From positions 362,868-426,867 of the forward strand of contig NZ_JBHULB010000008.1 of the NCBI RefSeq assembly GCF_042684265.1: a stretch of DNA of 64,000 nucleotides. The letters are read 5' to 3'. The notes beneath the pieces are model-generated. The model ran no database searches and was not told the DNA's origin. It was given only the letters and a program-made list of their open reading frames with translations. Positions within the stretch are counted from its first letter, which is position 1. Every line of letters begins with the position of its first letter. The position numbers and the translations under genes were made by a program. Below, piece after piece: positions 34,649 through 45,000 of this stretch. The stretch is from Croceitalea marina (GTDB lineage: Bacteria > Bacteroidota > Bacteroidia > Flavobacteriales > Flavobacteriaceae).

Positions 34649-36119
34649 GATAGTTATTTTTTAAAAATTGACTTTTATTTTCATATGCAATGCAAACGTT
34701 TTTGGGTTCCGTAAAAAAGCGTAAGGCCTCAAAACCACCTTCTCTGCCAACACCGGAATTTTTCATTCCTCCAAACGGAGTTCTCAAATCTCTTAGTAAC
34801 CACGTATTTACCCAAATAATACCAGCTTCAATCTTATTTGACAAACGATGTGCCCTACTCAAATTCTCAGTCCATATGGTTGCCGCTAGGCCGTACTCAT
34901 TGTTATTCGCCATATTAAGAACTTCCCCTTCAGTTTCAAAAGGTATTAGCGTAACAACTGGGCCAAAAATTTCTTCTCTATTTGTTCTACAATTGTTAGC
35001 TAGACCTTCAATAATTGTCGGGTCAATAAACCATCCATTTTCATTACCCGTAGGCCGTACCGAATTTCCACCTGAAAGTACTTCCCCTCCCTCCTCTTTT
35101 GCCAAGTCAATGTAAGACATAATTTTATCAAAATGGTCTTTAGAAACTATGGCGCCTATTTTGGTGGCAGCATCTAACGGATTGCCTACTTTGAGTTCTT
35201 TAGTTTTTTTAATGAAATCACGTTTAAATTTTTCGTAGATAATATTTTCTACAAAAATTTTTGAACCGCATAAACAAATTTGACCTTGATTGGAAAAAGA
35301 GGAGCGCAACGTGGTTTGTAACATCTTGTCATAATCACAATCTGCAAAAATTATATTTGGATTTTTACCACCCATTTCCAAAGAATACTTCTTAAATAAG
35401 GGTGCAGCCTTCATTGCAATATCGGCGCCGACCTTTGTACTTCCGGTAAAAGAAATTGCCTTGATATCTTTATGAGCGCTTAAAACCCTGCCTGTATCTG
35501 TACCTTGCCCGTGCACAATATTCAGCACTCCGGCTGGCAATCCTGATTTGATGACGATTTTTGAAAGTAAATAGGCCGTCATCGGGGTTACTTCAGACGG
35601 TTTTGCCACTACTGTATTCCCCGCCGCTAAAGCGGGAGCAATCTTCCAAGTAAATAGATATAAAGGTAGATTCCAAGGTGATATACAAGCTACTGGCCCT
35701 AGTGGTCTTCTTAACGTATAATTAATTGCCTGTTCGTTCATTTCATGCGCTTCAGAGGCAAATTGCATGATTGCGGTGGCAAAAAACCGCATGTTACTTG
35801 CAGCACGAGGTATATCTACCATTTTTGCCAGCCAAAGCGGCTTTCCATTATCTATAGACTCTGCAAGGGCCAGTTCTTCTAGTTCATCTTCAATAGCTCG
35901 ACTGATTTTCATCAAATAATCGTGTCGCTCTTCAACTGTTGTTGCAGACCAAGAAGGGTATGCTTTTTTAGCGGCAGAAACTGCCTCTTCAATATCTTCC
36001 TTTTTAGAGTCAGGAACCGTTGCATATACCTCACCGGTTGCAGGGTTAAAAACATCTAATACAGCCCCTGCTCTAGCGTTTTTTAATACTCCCCCTATAT
36101 AGTTCTGTATAGTTTCCAT
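34641..36119 (-). CDS. 2-aminomuconate-6-semialdehyde dehydrogenase (ALDH family)
   Basis: A 492-residue aldehyde dehydrogenase. NAD site residues FTGSTKVGADI, the general-base Glu in LEMGGKNPNII, and the catalytic Cys in SNQGQICLCGSKIF, with the end motif FGGMKNSGVGREGG. In this cluster the substrate is expected to be 2-aminomuconate semialdehyde (NbaE-like), giving 2-aminomuconate; 2-hydroxymuconic semialdehyde dehydrogenase is the closest alternative. It starts 8 bp after the tryptophan dioxygenase gene. Confidence 0.88.
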   Translation of the reverse strand: METIQNYIGGVLKNARAGAVLDVFNPATGEVYATVPDSKKEDIEEAVSAAKKAYPSWSATTVEERHDYLMKISRAIEDELEELALAESIDNGKPLWLAKMVDIPRAASNMRFFATAIMQFASEAHEMNEQAINYTLRRPLGPVACISPWNLPLYLFTWKIAPALAAGNTVVAKPSEVTPMTAYLLSKIVIKSGLPAGVLNIVHGQGTDTGRVLSAHKDIKAISFTGSTKVGADIAMKAAPLFKKYSLEMGGKNPNIIFADCDYDKMLQTTLRSSFSNQGQICLCGSKIFVENIIYEKFKRDFIKKTKELKVGNPLDAATKIGAIVSKDHFDKIMSYIDLAKEEGGEVLSGGNSVRPTGNENGWFIDPTIIEGLANNCRTNREEIFGPVVTLIPFETEGEVLNMANNNEYGLAATIWTENLSRAHRLSNKIEAGIIWVNTWLLRDLRTPFGGMKNSGVGREGGFEALRFFTEPKNVCIAYENKSQFLKNNYHV

Positions 36120-36127
36120 TTTAGCTA

Positions 36128-37237
36128 TTATTTTGCAGTAAAAGAAAAACTTAGTTCTTGTTTTAAATCTGGTGGCAAATCGGGTAACTCAGAGCGCGGT
36201 ATTAACAAGGTGGAAATGTTATGTAAATCTCCAAAAAACTTATGCTTTTGTGCTGTTTCATTTAAATAATCATGTCCGCTTGAACCTCCAGTGCCAATCT
36301 TTTTACCTAGCATTCTCAATACCATTTGCGCATGTCGGTAACGCCATGTGGTGAATTTACTATCTATTTCCATTAATTTGGATAGTAATTTAAAAGGAAG
36401 ATGCAAAATAGGCTCGTCTCGATATAAATTTATAAATAATGCGGCAACGGTAGCATCATAAGAAAATCTCAGCTCCCCTGCGGCCTTTAATTTCTTATGA
36501 ATTTTTTTATCTAAAACAGATTGAAAGTAAGTGTCTTTCGAGCCCAGCATTTTTAAACGCATTTTCTTTTCTTCCTCTTGTAAGTATGAAGATGTTTTTA
36601 TCGCTTCTTGTTCTTTTCTAACCATTTTATCTACGGCAACTTCATAACTTTCTAAAAAGGCAAATTTGCCAAATTGTATAAATGGGGTACGTTCTAACCA
36701 TTTCTCAATAGCATCAAATAGGGTTCCATTGGCGTAAATGGCATCTAATCGTTCTTGCTGTTCTTTAGGAAAAAAAGCCGCATAGTGGTGATTATTATAG
36801 GTAATGCGTTCTTCTTCGGGCAGACCCAATAAGCTTTCGACTAATCTAAACTGAAAACTCTGAAACCCTGAAGCCGGAAAAAGATAGTTTCTAAAATCCA
36901 AAAAATCCAATGGTGTCATAGTCTCCATAATCTCGATTTGTTGAATCAACAAATCCATTATTTTCTCGATACGCTCTATTCTTGAAACTACGGTACCAAC
37001 ACTGCGTTCATCTACCTGCTCATTACCGAACATGGCTAAGATAGAGGCCAACTCATGAACAATCTGTTTAAACCATAGTTCATAGGCCTGATGGGTAATA
37101 ATAAAAAGCATTTCTTCATGCGCTGGGGCTCCTATTGCCTCGCTTCGCGGATGTTGGGCCTCTAAAATTTTATCCAATTCCAAATAATCATGGTAATGAA
37201 TGGTGCTATATTTTTTGGAATTGTTTTGTCCCTTCAT
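36128..37237 (-). CDS. kynA: Tryptophan 2,3-dioxygenase
   Basis: A 369-residue heme dioxygenase. Signatures: HEEMLFIITHQAYELWFKQI near residue 45, DFLDFRNYLFPASGFQSFQF with the substrate-contact Arg, and TTWRYRHAQMVLRMLG with the axial heme His. GTGGSSGHDYL matches the usual GTGGSSG loop. It converts L-tryptophan to N-formylkynurenine, the first step of the pathway. Start overlaps the IclR gene by 4 bp. Confidence 0.95.
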   Translation of the reverse strand: MKGQNNSKKYSTIHYHDYLELDKILEAQHPRSEAIGAPAHEEMLFIITHQAYELWFKQIVHELASILAMFGNEQVDERSVGTVVSRIERIEKIMDLLIQQIEIMETMTPLDFLDFRNYLFPASGFQSFQFRLVESLLGLPEEERITYNNHHYAAFFPKEQQERLDAIYANGTLFDAIEKWLERTPFIQFGKFAFLESYEVAVDKMVRKEQEAIKTSSYLQEEEKKMRLKMLGSKDTYFQSVLDKKIHKKLKAAGELRFSYDATVAALFINLYRDEPILHLPFKLLSKLMEIDSKFTTWRYRHAQMVLRMLGKKIGTGGSSGHDYLNETAQKHKFFGDLHNISTLLIPRSELPDLPPDLKQELSFSFTAK

Positions 37238-38007
37238 GTTATATTCAATTTAAAATCACCTATATTATTTTGGATTTGTAAAGCCCCTTTTTGCAGTTTT
37301 TTCACATAGTTCGGAAGTTCCTCTTTTTTAAATCTATTGGCGGGGCCTGCAGCGCTTAAACTAGCAACAATCTCATTTTTCTGATTTAGAATGGGGACAG
37401 CTACACAAATCAGCCCTATTTCAAACTCTTCATAATCGACAGCATAGCCATCCTTTTTTATTTTTTTGAGTTCTTCTTTCAGCTGCCCGCAATCGGTTAT
37501 TGTATTTTCTGTGTACCTTTTCAATCTTTGGACAAAACGATTTTCATCATAAGAAGAAAAAGCAAGGAGCACTTTTCCTAAACTTGTCGCATGTGCTGGA
37601 CTATAAGACCCTATCGTTGTGCTAATTCTTAGCCCTTGCGGACTTTCAACCTTATCCACATAGTATACTTGTTCATCTTTAAACACTCCAATATGCACAG
37701 TCTCCGTAATGTTTTTTGCCACCTCCATTAATACAGGATGGGTTTTATCCGTAAAAGCAGATTTAATTCTAACTCGATTACCAAGTTCAAATAGTTTCAG
37801 CCCAAGACCGTATTTTCCAGAAACTGGATCTTGATACATAATTCCTCTTTTTTGCATATCTGAAAGAAAGCGATAAACCGTACTCTTACTTGCATCAAGT
37901 TCTTTGGCCAATTCAGTTACACTCCATTCCGCTCGGTCAACCGTAAAATACTCCAGTATCGCAAAGGTTTTATCGACGGAACTTTTAAGTGCTTTAAGAA
38001 CAGCCAT
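37234..38007 (-). CDS. IclR-family transcriptional regulator
   Basis: A 257-residue IclR protein: an N-terminal winged helix (SVDKTFAILEYFTVDRAEWS, VTELAKELDASKSTVYRFLS) and a C-terminal effector domain (VAKNITETVHIGVFKDEQVY, TSLGKVLLAF, DYEEFEIGLICVAVPILN). It is embedded in the kynurenine operon and presumably controls it, with a pathway intermediate as effector. The AT-rich repeats at 38776-38810 are the candidate site. Confidence 0.92.
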   Translation of the reverse strand: MAVLKALKSSVDKTFAILEYFTVDRAEWSVTELAKELDASKSTVYRFLSDMQKRGIMYQDPVSGKYGLGLKLFELGNRVRIKSAFTDKTHPVLMEVAKNITETVHIGVFKDEQVYYVDKVESPQGLRISTTIGSYSPAHATSLGKVLLAFSSYDENRFVQRLKRYTENTITDCGQLKEELKKIKKDGYAVDYEEFEIGLICVAVPILNQKNEIVASLSAAGPANRFKKEELPNYVKKLQKGALQIQNNIGDFKLNIT

Positions 38008-38013
38008 AGATTT

Positions 38014-38781
38014 TTAATTTACTTTCAATGTTACTTTACCAAGTTCCTCTACCTCAACTGCTACAACATCATTCTTGTGCACATATACTGCTGGAGTAGC
38101 CGCACCTGCCAGAATAATCATGTTTTTCTTTAAATCAACATTGTACTGTTTTGCCAAACGAAAAGCCTCTAATAACGAGTTCAATGGATTACCTAAAATT
38201 GCCTTAGAATTTCCGCTTTGCACAAGTTGCTTGTTTACCATCATCTTAATTTCCAAATTTGACGCATCAATTGAAAAATCTTTCCAGTCACCAAGCACAT
38301 AGGCAGATGAAGAACAATTATCAGCTATAACATCTTCTAAAGAAAATTTAAAATTCTTGTATCTAGAATCTATAATTTCAATAGCTGCAGCAACGTTAGA
38401 TACGTATTCAAGAACATTATCGTTCGTCACATTTTGATCAACATCCTTTTTTAAAAGATAGGCCACCTCAGGTTCGGCTCTTGGATGAATAAATCTTTTA
38501 CTATCTAAATATCCATGATTTTCAATTTCCATCTTATCGGTAAGTCTGCCCCAAATTAAATCATGAACTCCCATTTGTTCCATCTTGGCCTTGCTGGTAA
38601 ACCCAAGTTTAATACCTGAAAGAACTTCTCCCCTTTGCATTCGCAAGTTAATTGCGGCCTCTTGAATCTCATAGGCGTCACCCAATGACAGCTCAGCACG
38701 TTCACTTAATTGTGGTATGGGGGCTGCATTCTTTGCAGCATCATCTAAAATCTCGGGAAACTCAACAATATTTTGTTTCAT
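38014..38781 (-). CDS. 4-oxalocrotonate decarboxylase / 2-oxopent-4-enoate hydratase family
   Basis: Start chosen at 38781 (MKQNIVEFPEILDD); the longer frame to 38829 begins with an implausible leader. The 255-residue protein belongs to the fumarylacetoacetate-hydrolase-like hydratase/decarboxylase family: GIKLGFTSKAKMEQMGVHDL, FIHPRAEPEVAYLL and IEIIDSRYKNF. The decarboxylase NbaG and hydratase NbaH are homologues and cannot be separated by eye; the pathway needs both, and only one is here. It is the first gene of the operon. Confidence 0.82.
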   Translation of the reverse strand: MKQNIVEFPEILDDAAKNAAPIPQLSERAELSLGDAYEIQEAAINLRMQRGEVLSGIKLGFTSKAKMEQMGVHDLIWGRLTDKMEIENHGYLDSKRFIHPRAEPEVAYLLKKDVDQNVTNDNVLEYVSNVAAAIEIIDSRYKNFKFSLEDVIADNCSSSAYVLGDWKDFSIDASNLEIKMMVNKQLVQSGNSKAILGNPLNSLLEAFRLAKQYNVDLKKNMIILAGAATPAVYVHKNDVVAVEVEELGKVTLKVN

Positions 38782-38810
38782 TATATGAAATGCAATTTTA
38801 TTATATGAAA
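38776..38810. promoter_or_regulatory. Repeated AT-rich operator candidate at the head of the kynurenine operon
   Basis: TTTCAT-TAT-ATGAAA, a palindrome at 38776-38790, overlaps the first start codon. The core ATTATATGAAA recurs exactly 20 bp further upstream (38800-38810), two helical turns away. The spacing suits binding of an IclR tetramer; assignment is inference. Confidence 0.35.
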
Positions 38811-38829
38811 ATAAATAAAAAAATGTCAT

Positions 38830-39176
38830 CTGCCTAATCGAGAATCAAATTTTTAGGATAGAAATGGTATTAAATTCTACTATTGGGGGGTATAAGAAAC
38901 AGATTTAATTAGGGTGGATTATACTTTAATTCATCTACTCTGATAATTAAGAGATGTTTAAAAATCAAGTAGTAAAAATAAAAACCCCACTAATCTATAA
39001 ACTAGCAGGGTATTGGTGCGTTACAAAATAATTTAAAGAAATGCTACTATTACATCTATCTCTATGATTTTCATTTTTCACTTACATATTAAGTAGTCTC
39101 CTTCATTATGTTTTTATGACAAATAATTACAATTAATCAATCTTTTAGTTACGAATTAATCTTATGATAAAAGCAT
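38830..39176. other. Intergenic region between the kynurenine and T9SS operons
   Basis: 347 bp without a convincing ORF. It holds the upstream region of the kynurenine operon (right of 38781) and a minus-strand terminator at 38984-39011 for the OmpA gene. A GGGGGG run sits at 38884. I found no exact TTG...TAnnTTTG promoter. Confidence 0.6.
38984..39011 (-). terminator. Terminator of the T9SS operon
   Basis: On the minus strand ACCCTGCTAG / (C)TAGTGGGGT pairs around an AT-rich loop, followed by TTTTTATTTTT. A very similar hairpin is at 52909-52936. Confidence 0.6.
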
Positions 39177-41123
39177 TTACTCAATGATAAACTCAGATCT
39201 GCGGTTGATATCATGTTCCTCATTTGTACAATCAATCCCATTTGTGCATCTGTTTAATAATTGCTTCTCACCATAACCTTTGGCTTTTAGCCTACTTGAA
39301 CTTATGCCTTTGTTTACCAAATAGTTTAATGTAGCCTTAGCACGTCTTTTCGAAAGGCTCAGGTTATAACTATCATCTCCTCTACTATCCGTATGTGACT
39401 TAATAGTAATTTTAGATTTCGGAAATTGACGCATATAGTCCCGAACTTTTTCCAGTTCGACTATGGCATCGGGTCTTATCGCTGATTTGTCCAAGTCAAA
39501 ATAGATAGGCCTGAGTTCTAATAATTTTGTAAGGTCTGTTCCTTCTTTTGCTTGTTTTTCTTCAGGTTTCAGCAACAGTTCCAGGTTGTTGATTTCTTTC
39601 GATGTTTTAAGGTTGAACTGTGTCTTACCGTCATCGAAGCCTCGTTTTGTACCTACAATAGTGTAATCTGTTCCATCGCATTCGAAAGCGGCCGAGAATT
39701 GCCCTTTTTCATTTGATTTTGTGGAAGTGAGAACATTACCATTGGTCCCGAAAATCTCTACACTGGTATTTGCCAAAATGCTGCCGTCGTCGCTATTTTT
39801 TACAATACCCGAGATATTCGAAATACATTTGAAGACCAGAGGTTCGGTTTCCTGAAAAGAATAGATATCATCACTTCCCAATCCATTAGGTCTGTTCGAA
39901 GCAAAATATCCCTTTTTGCTTTCCGTATCAATTATAAAAGAAAAATCGTCCTCATCACTATTTACAGGTTCTCCCAAGTTCAGTACTTCTTTTGGTCGAT
40001 TGGGCAGTATTTCCGAAGCAAAAACATCCAGACCGCCCAGACCGGGATGACCGTCGGAAGCAAAGTATAAGATATCATTGTCTGTAATAAAAGGGAAGGT
40101 CTCTCTACCTTCTGTATTAATTTCCGGCCCAAGGTTAACGGGCTCGCCAAAGTTACCGTCATCGAATAGTTCTACAACCCATATGTCAGATGCCCCGAAC
40201 GTACCCGGTCTATCGGATGCAAAAAATAGTCTTTTTTCATCACGGTCCAATGTGGGGTGGGCAGTGGAATAATCATCTCCATTGAAAGGCAACGCTATGA
40301 TGTTTTTCCATTCTCCTTCAACAAGATCGGCCCTAAAGATTTTCAACCTGCTAACGCCTTTTTTGTCCCTTGAAAATCGTCTGCCATTATCAGAATTGTT
40401 CCTGGTAAAATAAATAGTCTTTCCATCTTTTGTGAATACAGTAGAAGATTCGTGGGTCTTGGCGTTCAATGTTTTGGAAAAACGTTTTGGGTTATTGGCA
40501 TTACCGTTTTCATCCATGGTTCCTGAAAATAAATTCAGGAAAGGAGTATCGTTCCATTCATGGATTCTTCTTGTGGCAATACCAGTGTCCCTGGCACTGG
40601 AGAAAACCAATTGATTTCCAAAAAACGAGGGTGCAAAATCCGAACTTTTAGAGTTGATGTCCGCTAATGATATTTCATAACGCCCAGAACGCTTTTTGAT
40701 ATCCTCTAGATAATTTCTGTTGTTTGTAAACTTTGATGCTCTTCCGTCGACCTTGGACCTTTTTATGAACTGTTCCATCCACTCATGGGATTTTTCATAT
40801 TGCTTTAAACTTTTAAGACTCTGGGCATACCTGAAATAATAGTTGGCTTCGATTTGTACAGAATCCATAGTAAAGAGTTGTCCATACCACTTGGCAGCCT
40901 CTTCATAATTGGCGTTCAGATAGTTGGCGTTACCAAGGTTCTGAAAAATCTCTTGGCTGGTGTAACCCGCTTCGACCATATCTTCATAGGTGCCAATCGC
41001 ATCTTGATAGGCAAAAGCTTCATAATCGATTTTTGCCCTTTTGGCCTTTTCATTTTTCTGCGCATTGCCCGAGAAGATGCTAAGTACGATGATTAGGGCA
41101 GGTATATATCTTAGTTTTGTCAT
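39177..41123 (-). CDS. OmpA/PD40/TPR outer-membrane-associated protein (PorE-like)
   Basis: A 648-residue exported protein with signal MTKLRYIPALIIVLSIFSGN + AQ. Order: TPR-like helices (about 25-150), PD40 beta-propeller repeats (about 165-430; SSARDTG, YFTRNNSDNG, FFASDRPGTFGASDIW, YFASDGHPGLGGLDVF, YFASNRPNGLGSDDIYSF), a carboxypeptidase-like beta sandwich (about 435-515), and an OmpA peptidoglycan-binding domain (about 530-648, IYFDLDKSAIRPDA, SHTDSRGDDSYNLSLSKRRA). The layout is that of T9SS-associated PorE-type proteins. It starts 1 bp after the PorP-like gene and probably anchors the complex to the cell wall. Confidence 0.92.
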   Translation of the reverse strand: MTKLRYIPALIIVLSIFSGNAQKNEKAKRAKIDYEAFAYQDAIGTYEDMVEAGYTSQEIFQNLGNANYLNANYEEAAKWYGQLFTMDSVQIEANYYFRYAQSLKSLKQYEKSHEWMEQFIKRSKVDGRASKFTNNRNYLEDIKKRSGRYEISLADINSKSSDFAPSFFGNQLVFSSARDTGIATRRIHEWNDTPFLNLFSGTMDENGNANNPKRFSKTLNAKTHESSTVFTKDGKTIYFTRNNSDNGRRFSRDKKGVSRLKIFRADLVEGEWKNIIALPFNGDDYSTAHPTLDRDEKRLFFASDRPGTFGASDIWVVELFDDGNFGEPVNLGPEINTEGRETFPFITDNDILYFASDGHPGLGGLDVFASEILPNRPKEVLNLGEPVNSDEDDFSFIIDTESKKGYFASNRPNGLGSDDIYSFQETEPLVFKCISNISGIVKNSDDGSILANTSVEIFGTNGNVLTSTKSNEKGQFSAAFECDGTDYTIVGTKRGFDDGKTQFNLKTSKEINNLELLLKPEEKQAKEGTDLTKLLELRPIYFDLDKSAIRPDAIVELEKVRDYMRQFPKSKITIKSHTDSRGDDSYNLSLSKRRAKATLNYLVNKGISSSRLKAKGYGEKQLLNRCTNGIDCTNEEHDINRRSEFIIE

Positions 41124-41124
41124 T

Positions 41125-42078
41125 TTAAAAGAATCTAGGGGTTACTACTTTTCTATACCGGGTCAAAAATTCATATCTCAAGAATACCTCGAAAGAGCCA
41201 TCGTTAAAAGCGGTATTGCCCAACTCAGTGGTTTCGCGGTCATATGCCAGGCCTAACATGAACTGGTCGCTTAGCTGTATGCCCACCAAAGCACTGAGAG
41301 CAGCACTCCATCTGTACGCGGCCCCAAAAGAGAACTTATCCCTCAATAAAAAATTGGCGGAAAGGTCGGCCTGTAATGGAGCACCTTGAACCGCCTTAAA
41401 AAGAACCGCTGGTTTAAACTTCCAATCTTGGTTCAATTCAAAAACATACCCGGAAATCAGATACCAGTTCATACGTTCTTGCGCTAGAAAAGAGGAGCCC
41501 CCTGTTTCCCCTGATCGATCAAAATGTTCCGTTTCCAAAAAGTTGGGTACTGAAAGCCCAGCATAGAACCTATCGGTATGATAATAAACTCCGGCTCCAA
41601 AATTTGGAGAGAACTTTTTATCGATGTTTGGGGGGGCGCCTGCGCTCCCTTCGGCTTGAAAGTTGCGAAGTTGATTAAAATCTACATTGAGAAAATGCCC
41701 TCCTGCCTTTAGACCAAAGGAAAGTTTTCCTTGATCAGAAGTAGGTATGGTGTATGAGAATGCTCCATCAAAATAGGTGTCTTGATTGGTTCCGTTACCA
41801 ATTTCATCATTTACAATAGACAATCCGATACCTACCCTTCGAGAAACAGGGGTGTTAAAGTTTAAGGTCTGTGTTGTAGGTGCACCGTCCAATCCTACCC
41901 ATTGCGAACGATGTAATGCAGCTATGCTAAAAACACCCCTTGAACCGGCATATGCAGGGTTAACCGACAGGGTATTGTACATGTATTGCGTATACTGTGC
42001 ATCTTGCTGCCCATATATTGCAGCCGAAATCGTAAACAGTAATACTAAAGTGATATATATATGTTTCATGGTTTTCAC
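41125..42078 (-). CDS. PorP/SprF-family T9SS outer-membrane protein
   Basis: A 317-residue PorP/SprF family barrel: signal up to AAIYG, then QQDAQYTQYMYNTLSVNPAY + AGSRG, which is the family hallmark, and strands such as SLSIVNDEIGNG and LSAL VGIQLSDQFMLGLAYD. PorP/SprF paralogs are encoded next to gliding-type T9SS substrates and are needed for their surface attachment. Here it lies between the giant adhesin gene (11 bp upstream) and the OmpA gene. Confidence 0.94.
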   Translation of the reverse strand: MKTMKHIYITLVLLFTISAAIYGQQDAQYTQYMYNTLSVNPAYAGSRGVFSIAALHRSQWVGLDGAPTTQTLNFNTPVSRRVGIGLSIVNDEIGNGTNQDTYFDGAFSYTIPTSDQGKLSFGLKAGGHFLNVDFNQLRNFQAEGSAGAPPNIDKKFSPNFGAGVYYHTDRFYAGLSVPNFLETEHFDRSGETGGSSFLAQERMNWYLISGYVFELNQDWKFKPAVLFKAVQGAPLQADLSANFLLRDKFSFGAAYRWSAALSALVGIQLSDQFMLGLAYDRETTELGNTAFNDGSFEVFLRYEFLTRYRKVVTPRFF

Positions 42079-42089
42079 GCTAAAATTTA

Positions 42090-45000
42090 TTATCGATTGA
42101 TGTATAGATATCCTGCTCTGGATTTTCCTTCGCCGTTTACTAAATACTTTATTACATAATAGTAAACCCCTACAGGTAGCTGGTCATTCTCTTGAATCGT
42201 TGCCCTACCATTGGAAATACCTGTAAAAACATTACCTCTATTATCATACCCCTTGGTCTCAAAAACCTTTACGCCCCAGCGGTTATAAATTTCAACGGTA
42301 TTATCAGGGAAGCTTTCGATATTTCTTATGATGAATGCGCCTTGATTCAGATTTGGATCAACCAAATCGTTCTCGATATCGATATCACAAGCGGCACCTT
42401 CCGGTGGCGTTCCACCTACAGAATCACAAGGGTCTAATGGGTTTGTACCATCAGCCACCTCTTGACCATCATTGATACCATCTCCATCTGAATCCGGATT
42501 ATTTGAGTCTGTTTCACCTTCGTCGACCGAGCCGTTGCCATTTACATCTTCTTCATCATTGGTAAGACCATCCTCATCACAATCACTTGTACCAAGCGGT
42601 GTACCACCACTAGAATCGCAATCATCCAAAGGATTAGTGTTATCAATAACTTCTTGGCCGTCATTGATACCGTCTCCATCAGAATCAGGATTGTTAGGAT
42701 CCGTACCCAAAGTAGCTTCTTCGGCATCGGTCAATCCATCTCCATCACTATCACAAGCACTGTTTGAACTGTTCGGGTCACAAGCATTTAATGGATCACT
42801 TGTTCCGTTAGGTGATTCACCTGTACTCGGGTCATCAACATTATTCACCTCTTCACCATCGGTCAGGCCGTCACCGTCAGAATCAGGATTGTTAGGGTCC
42901 GTGCCAATTGCAATTTCTTCGCCATCCGTTAGTCCATCACCATCCGTATCGCATAAAGCGTCCGTGTTATCAGGGTCACATGGGTTTAATGGATCGCTTG
43001 TTCCGTTAGGAGATTCACCTGTACTCGGGTCATCAACATTATTCACCTCTTCGCCATCGGTGAGACCATCACCATCAGAATCAGGATTGTTAGGGTCCGT
43101 GCCAATTGCAATTTCTTCGCCATCCGTTAGTCCATCACCATCCGTATCGCATAAAGCGTCCGTATTATCAGGGTCACATGGATTTAATGGGTCACTGGTG
43201 CCATTAGGAGATTCGCTCGTACTCGGGTCATCCACATTATTCACCTCTTCACCATCGGTGAGTCCATCACCATCAGAATCAGGATTGTTCGGGTCTGTGC
43301 CAATAGCAATTTCTTCACCATCCGTTAGGCCATCGCCATCTGTATCGCAAAGAGCATCCGAATTGTTAGGATCACATGGATTTAATGGGTCGCTTGTTCC
43401 GTTAGGAGATTCGCCCGTACTCGGGTCATCTACATTATTCACCTCTTCACCGTCGGTCAGGCCGTCACCATCAGAATCTGGATTGTTAGGGTCTGTGCCG
43501 GCATTGGTTTCTTCATCATTGGTCAATCCATCGTTATCACAATCTGAAGCACCTGTTGGTGTACCGCCAATAGAATCACAAGAATCGTTGGGGTCTGTGT
43601 TATCGCTAAGTACTTCTTGACCATCGTCAATACCGTCACCATCAGTATCTGCTATATCTGGGTTTGTACCCAAAGCCGATTCTTGGTCGTTGGTCAATCC
43701 ATCATTGTCACAATCGCTTGCACCTAAAGGTGTACCGCCAACCGAATCACAATCGTCCAATGGATCGGTTCCGTCAACATTTACTTCTTGCCCATCATTT
43801 ATTCCATCACCATCGCTGTCAGGGTTATTTGGATCTGTACCTGCAGTTGTCTCATCAGCATTGGTAAGGCCGTCATTGTCACAATCACTTGTGCCCAATG
43901 GAGTTCCACCGTTTGAATTACAATCGTCCAATGGGTCGCTGCCATCGATATTGGCTTCTTGGCCATCATCGATACCATCCCCATCTGTATCAGGATTTTC
44001 AGGGTCGGTACCCAAAATAGTTTCTTCATCATTGGTTAGGCCATCATTATCACAATCTGCAGTGCCAAGAGGGGTGCCACCTAAAGAACTACAAGAATCA
44101 TTAGGGTCCGTACCATCCAAAGCTTCTTGACCATCACTTATACCATCGCCATCAGAGTCTATATTGTCTGGGTCGGTCAAATTTCCATTTGGATCTGCAG
44201 GAGTCGCAGAGTCATCAACACCAGTGGTCTCTTCAGCATAGGTTAGCCCATCATTATCACAATCGCTTGTACCAACAGGCTGCCAATTTGGATCAGACCT
44301 TGGAATACAGGGGTCTGCAGGAGCAGGATCATCTACATCACAAATATTATCTCCATCGGTATCTACACAAGTGGGTATACTAATAAATACGGTAGCCGTA
44401 TCACATACTGTACCATTGCAGACTTCATAGATCACCGTAACCGTAGAATCGTCTTCAGCTGCAATCGCCGTATAGGTAAGTTCACCCGTAGCTTGATCGA
44501 TACTTATTGTTCCTGCAGCAGTGCCAGTACCCAAGTCGGTAATAGTGCTACCCGCCAAGAAATCGTCATTTATTAGAATATTAATGGTCTTTGGAACGCC
44601 CACATCTGCTGTAGTATTGTCATCTACGGCTGTTCCAACCCCAGGGTTCGGATCGGTACCATTAGGGTTACCATCTCCATCACAATCGCTCGCGGCCAGT
44701 GGTGTGCCACCCACCGAGTCACAATCATCGTTAGGATTTGTGCCATCCAAGGCTTCTTGACCATCAATTATACCGTCACCATCGGTATCGGCATTATTAG
44801 GATCAGTTGTATTACCATTAGGATTTGCTGGAGTACTAGGGTCATCTACACCTGTTGTTTCCTCATCATTCGTCAATCCATCATTATCGCAATCACTGGT
44901 TCCAAGTGGCGTTCCTCCAAAAGCATCACAATCATTATTAGGGTCGGTACCATCCAAGGCTTCTTGACCATCAGAAATACCATCACCATCTGTATCGACC

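Noticed and set aside
38782..38829. Longer start for the operon's first gene
   Set aside because: The extra residues (MTFFYLFSYNKIAFHI) do not match the family and cover the regulatory boxes.
42720..43490. Regular 198-bp repeats as a CRISPR array
   Set aside because: Units are coding, contiguous, without spacers, and lie within one ORF.
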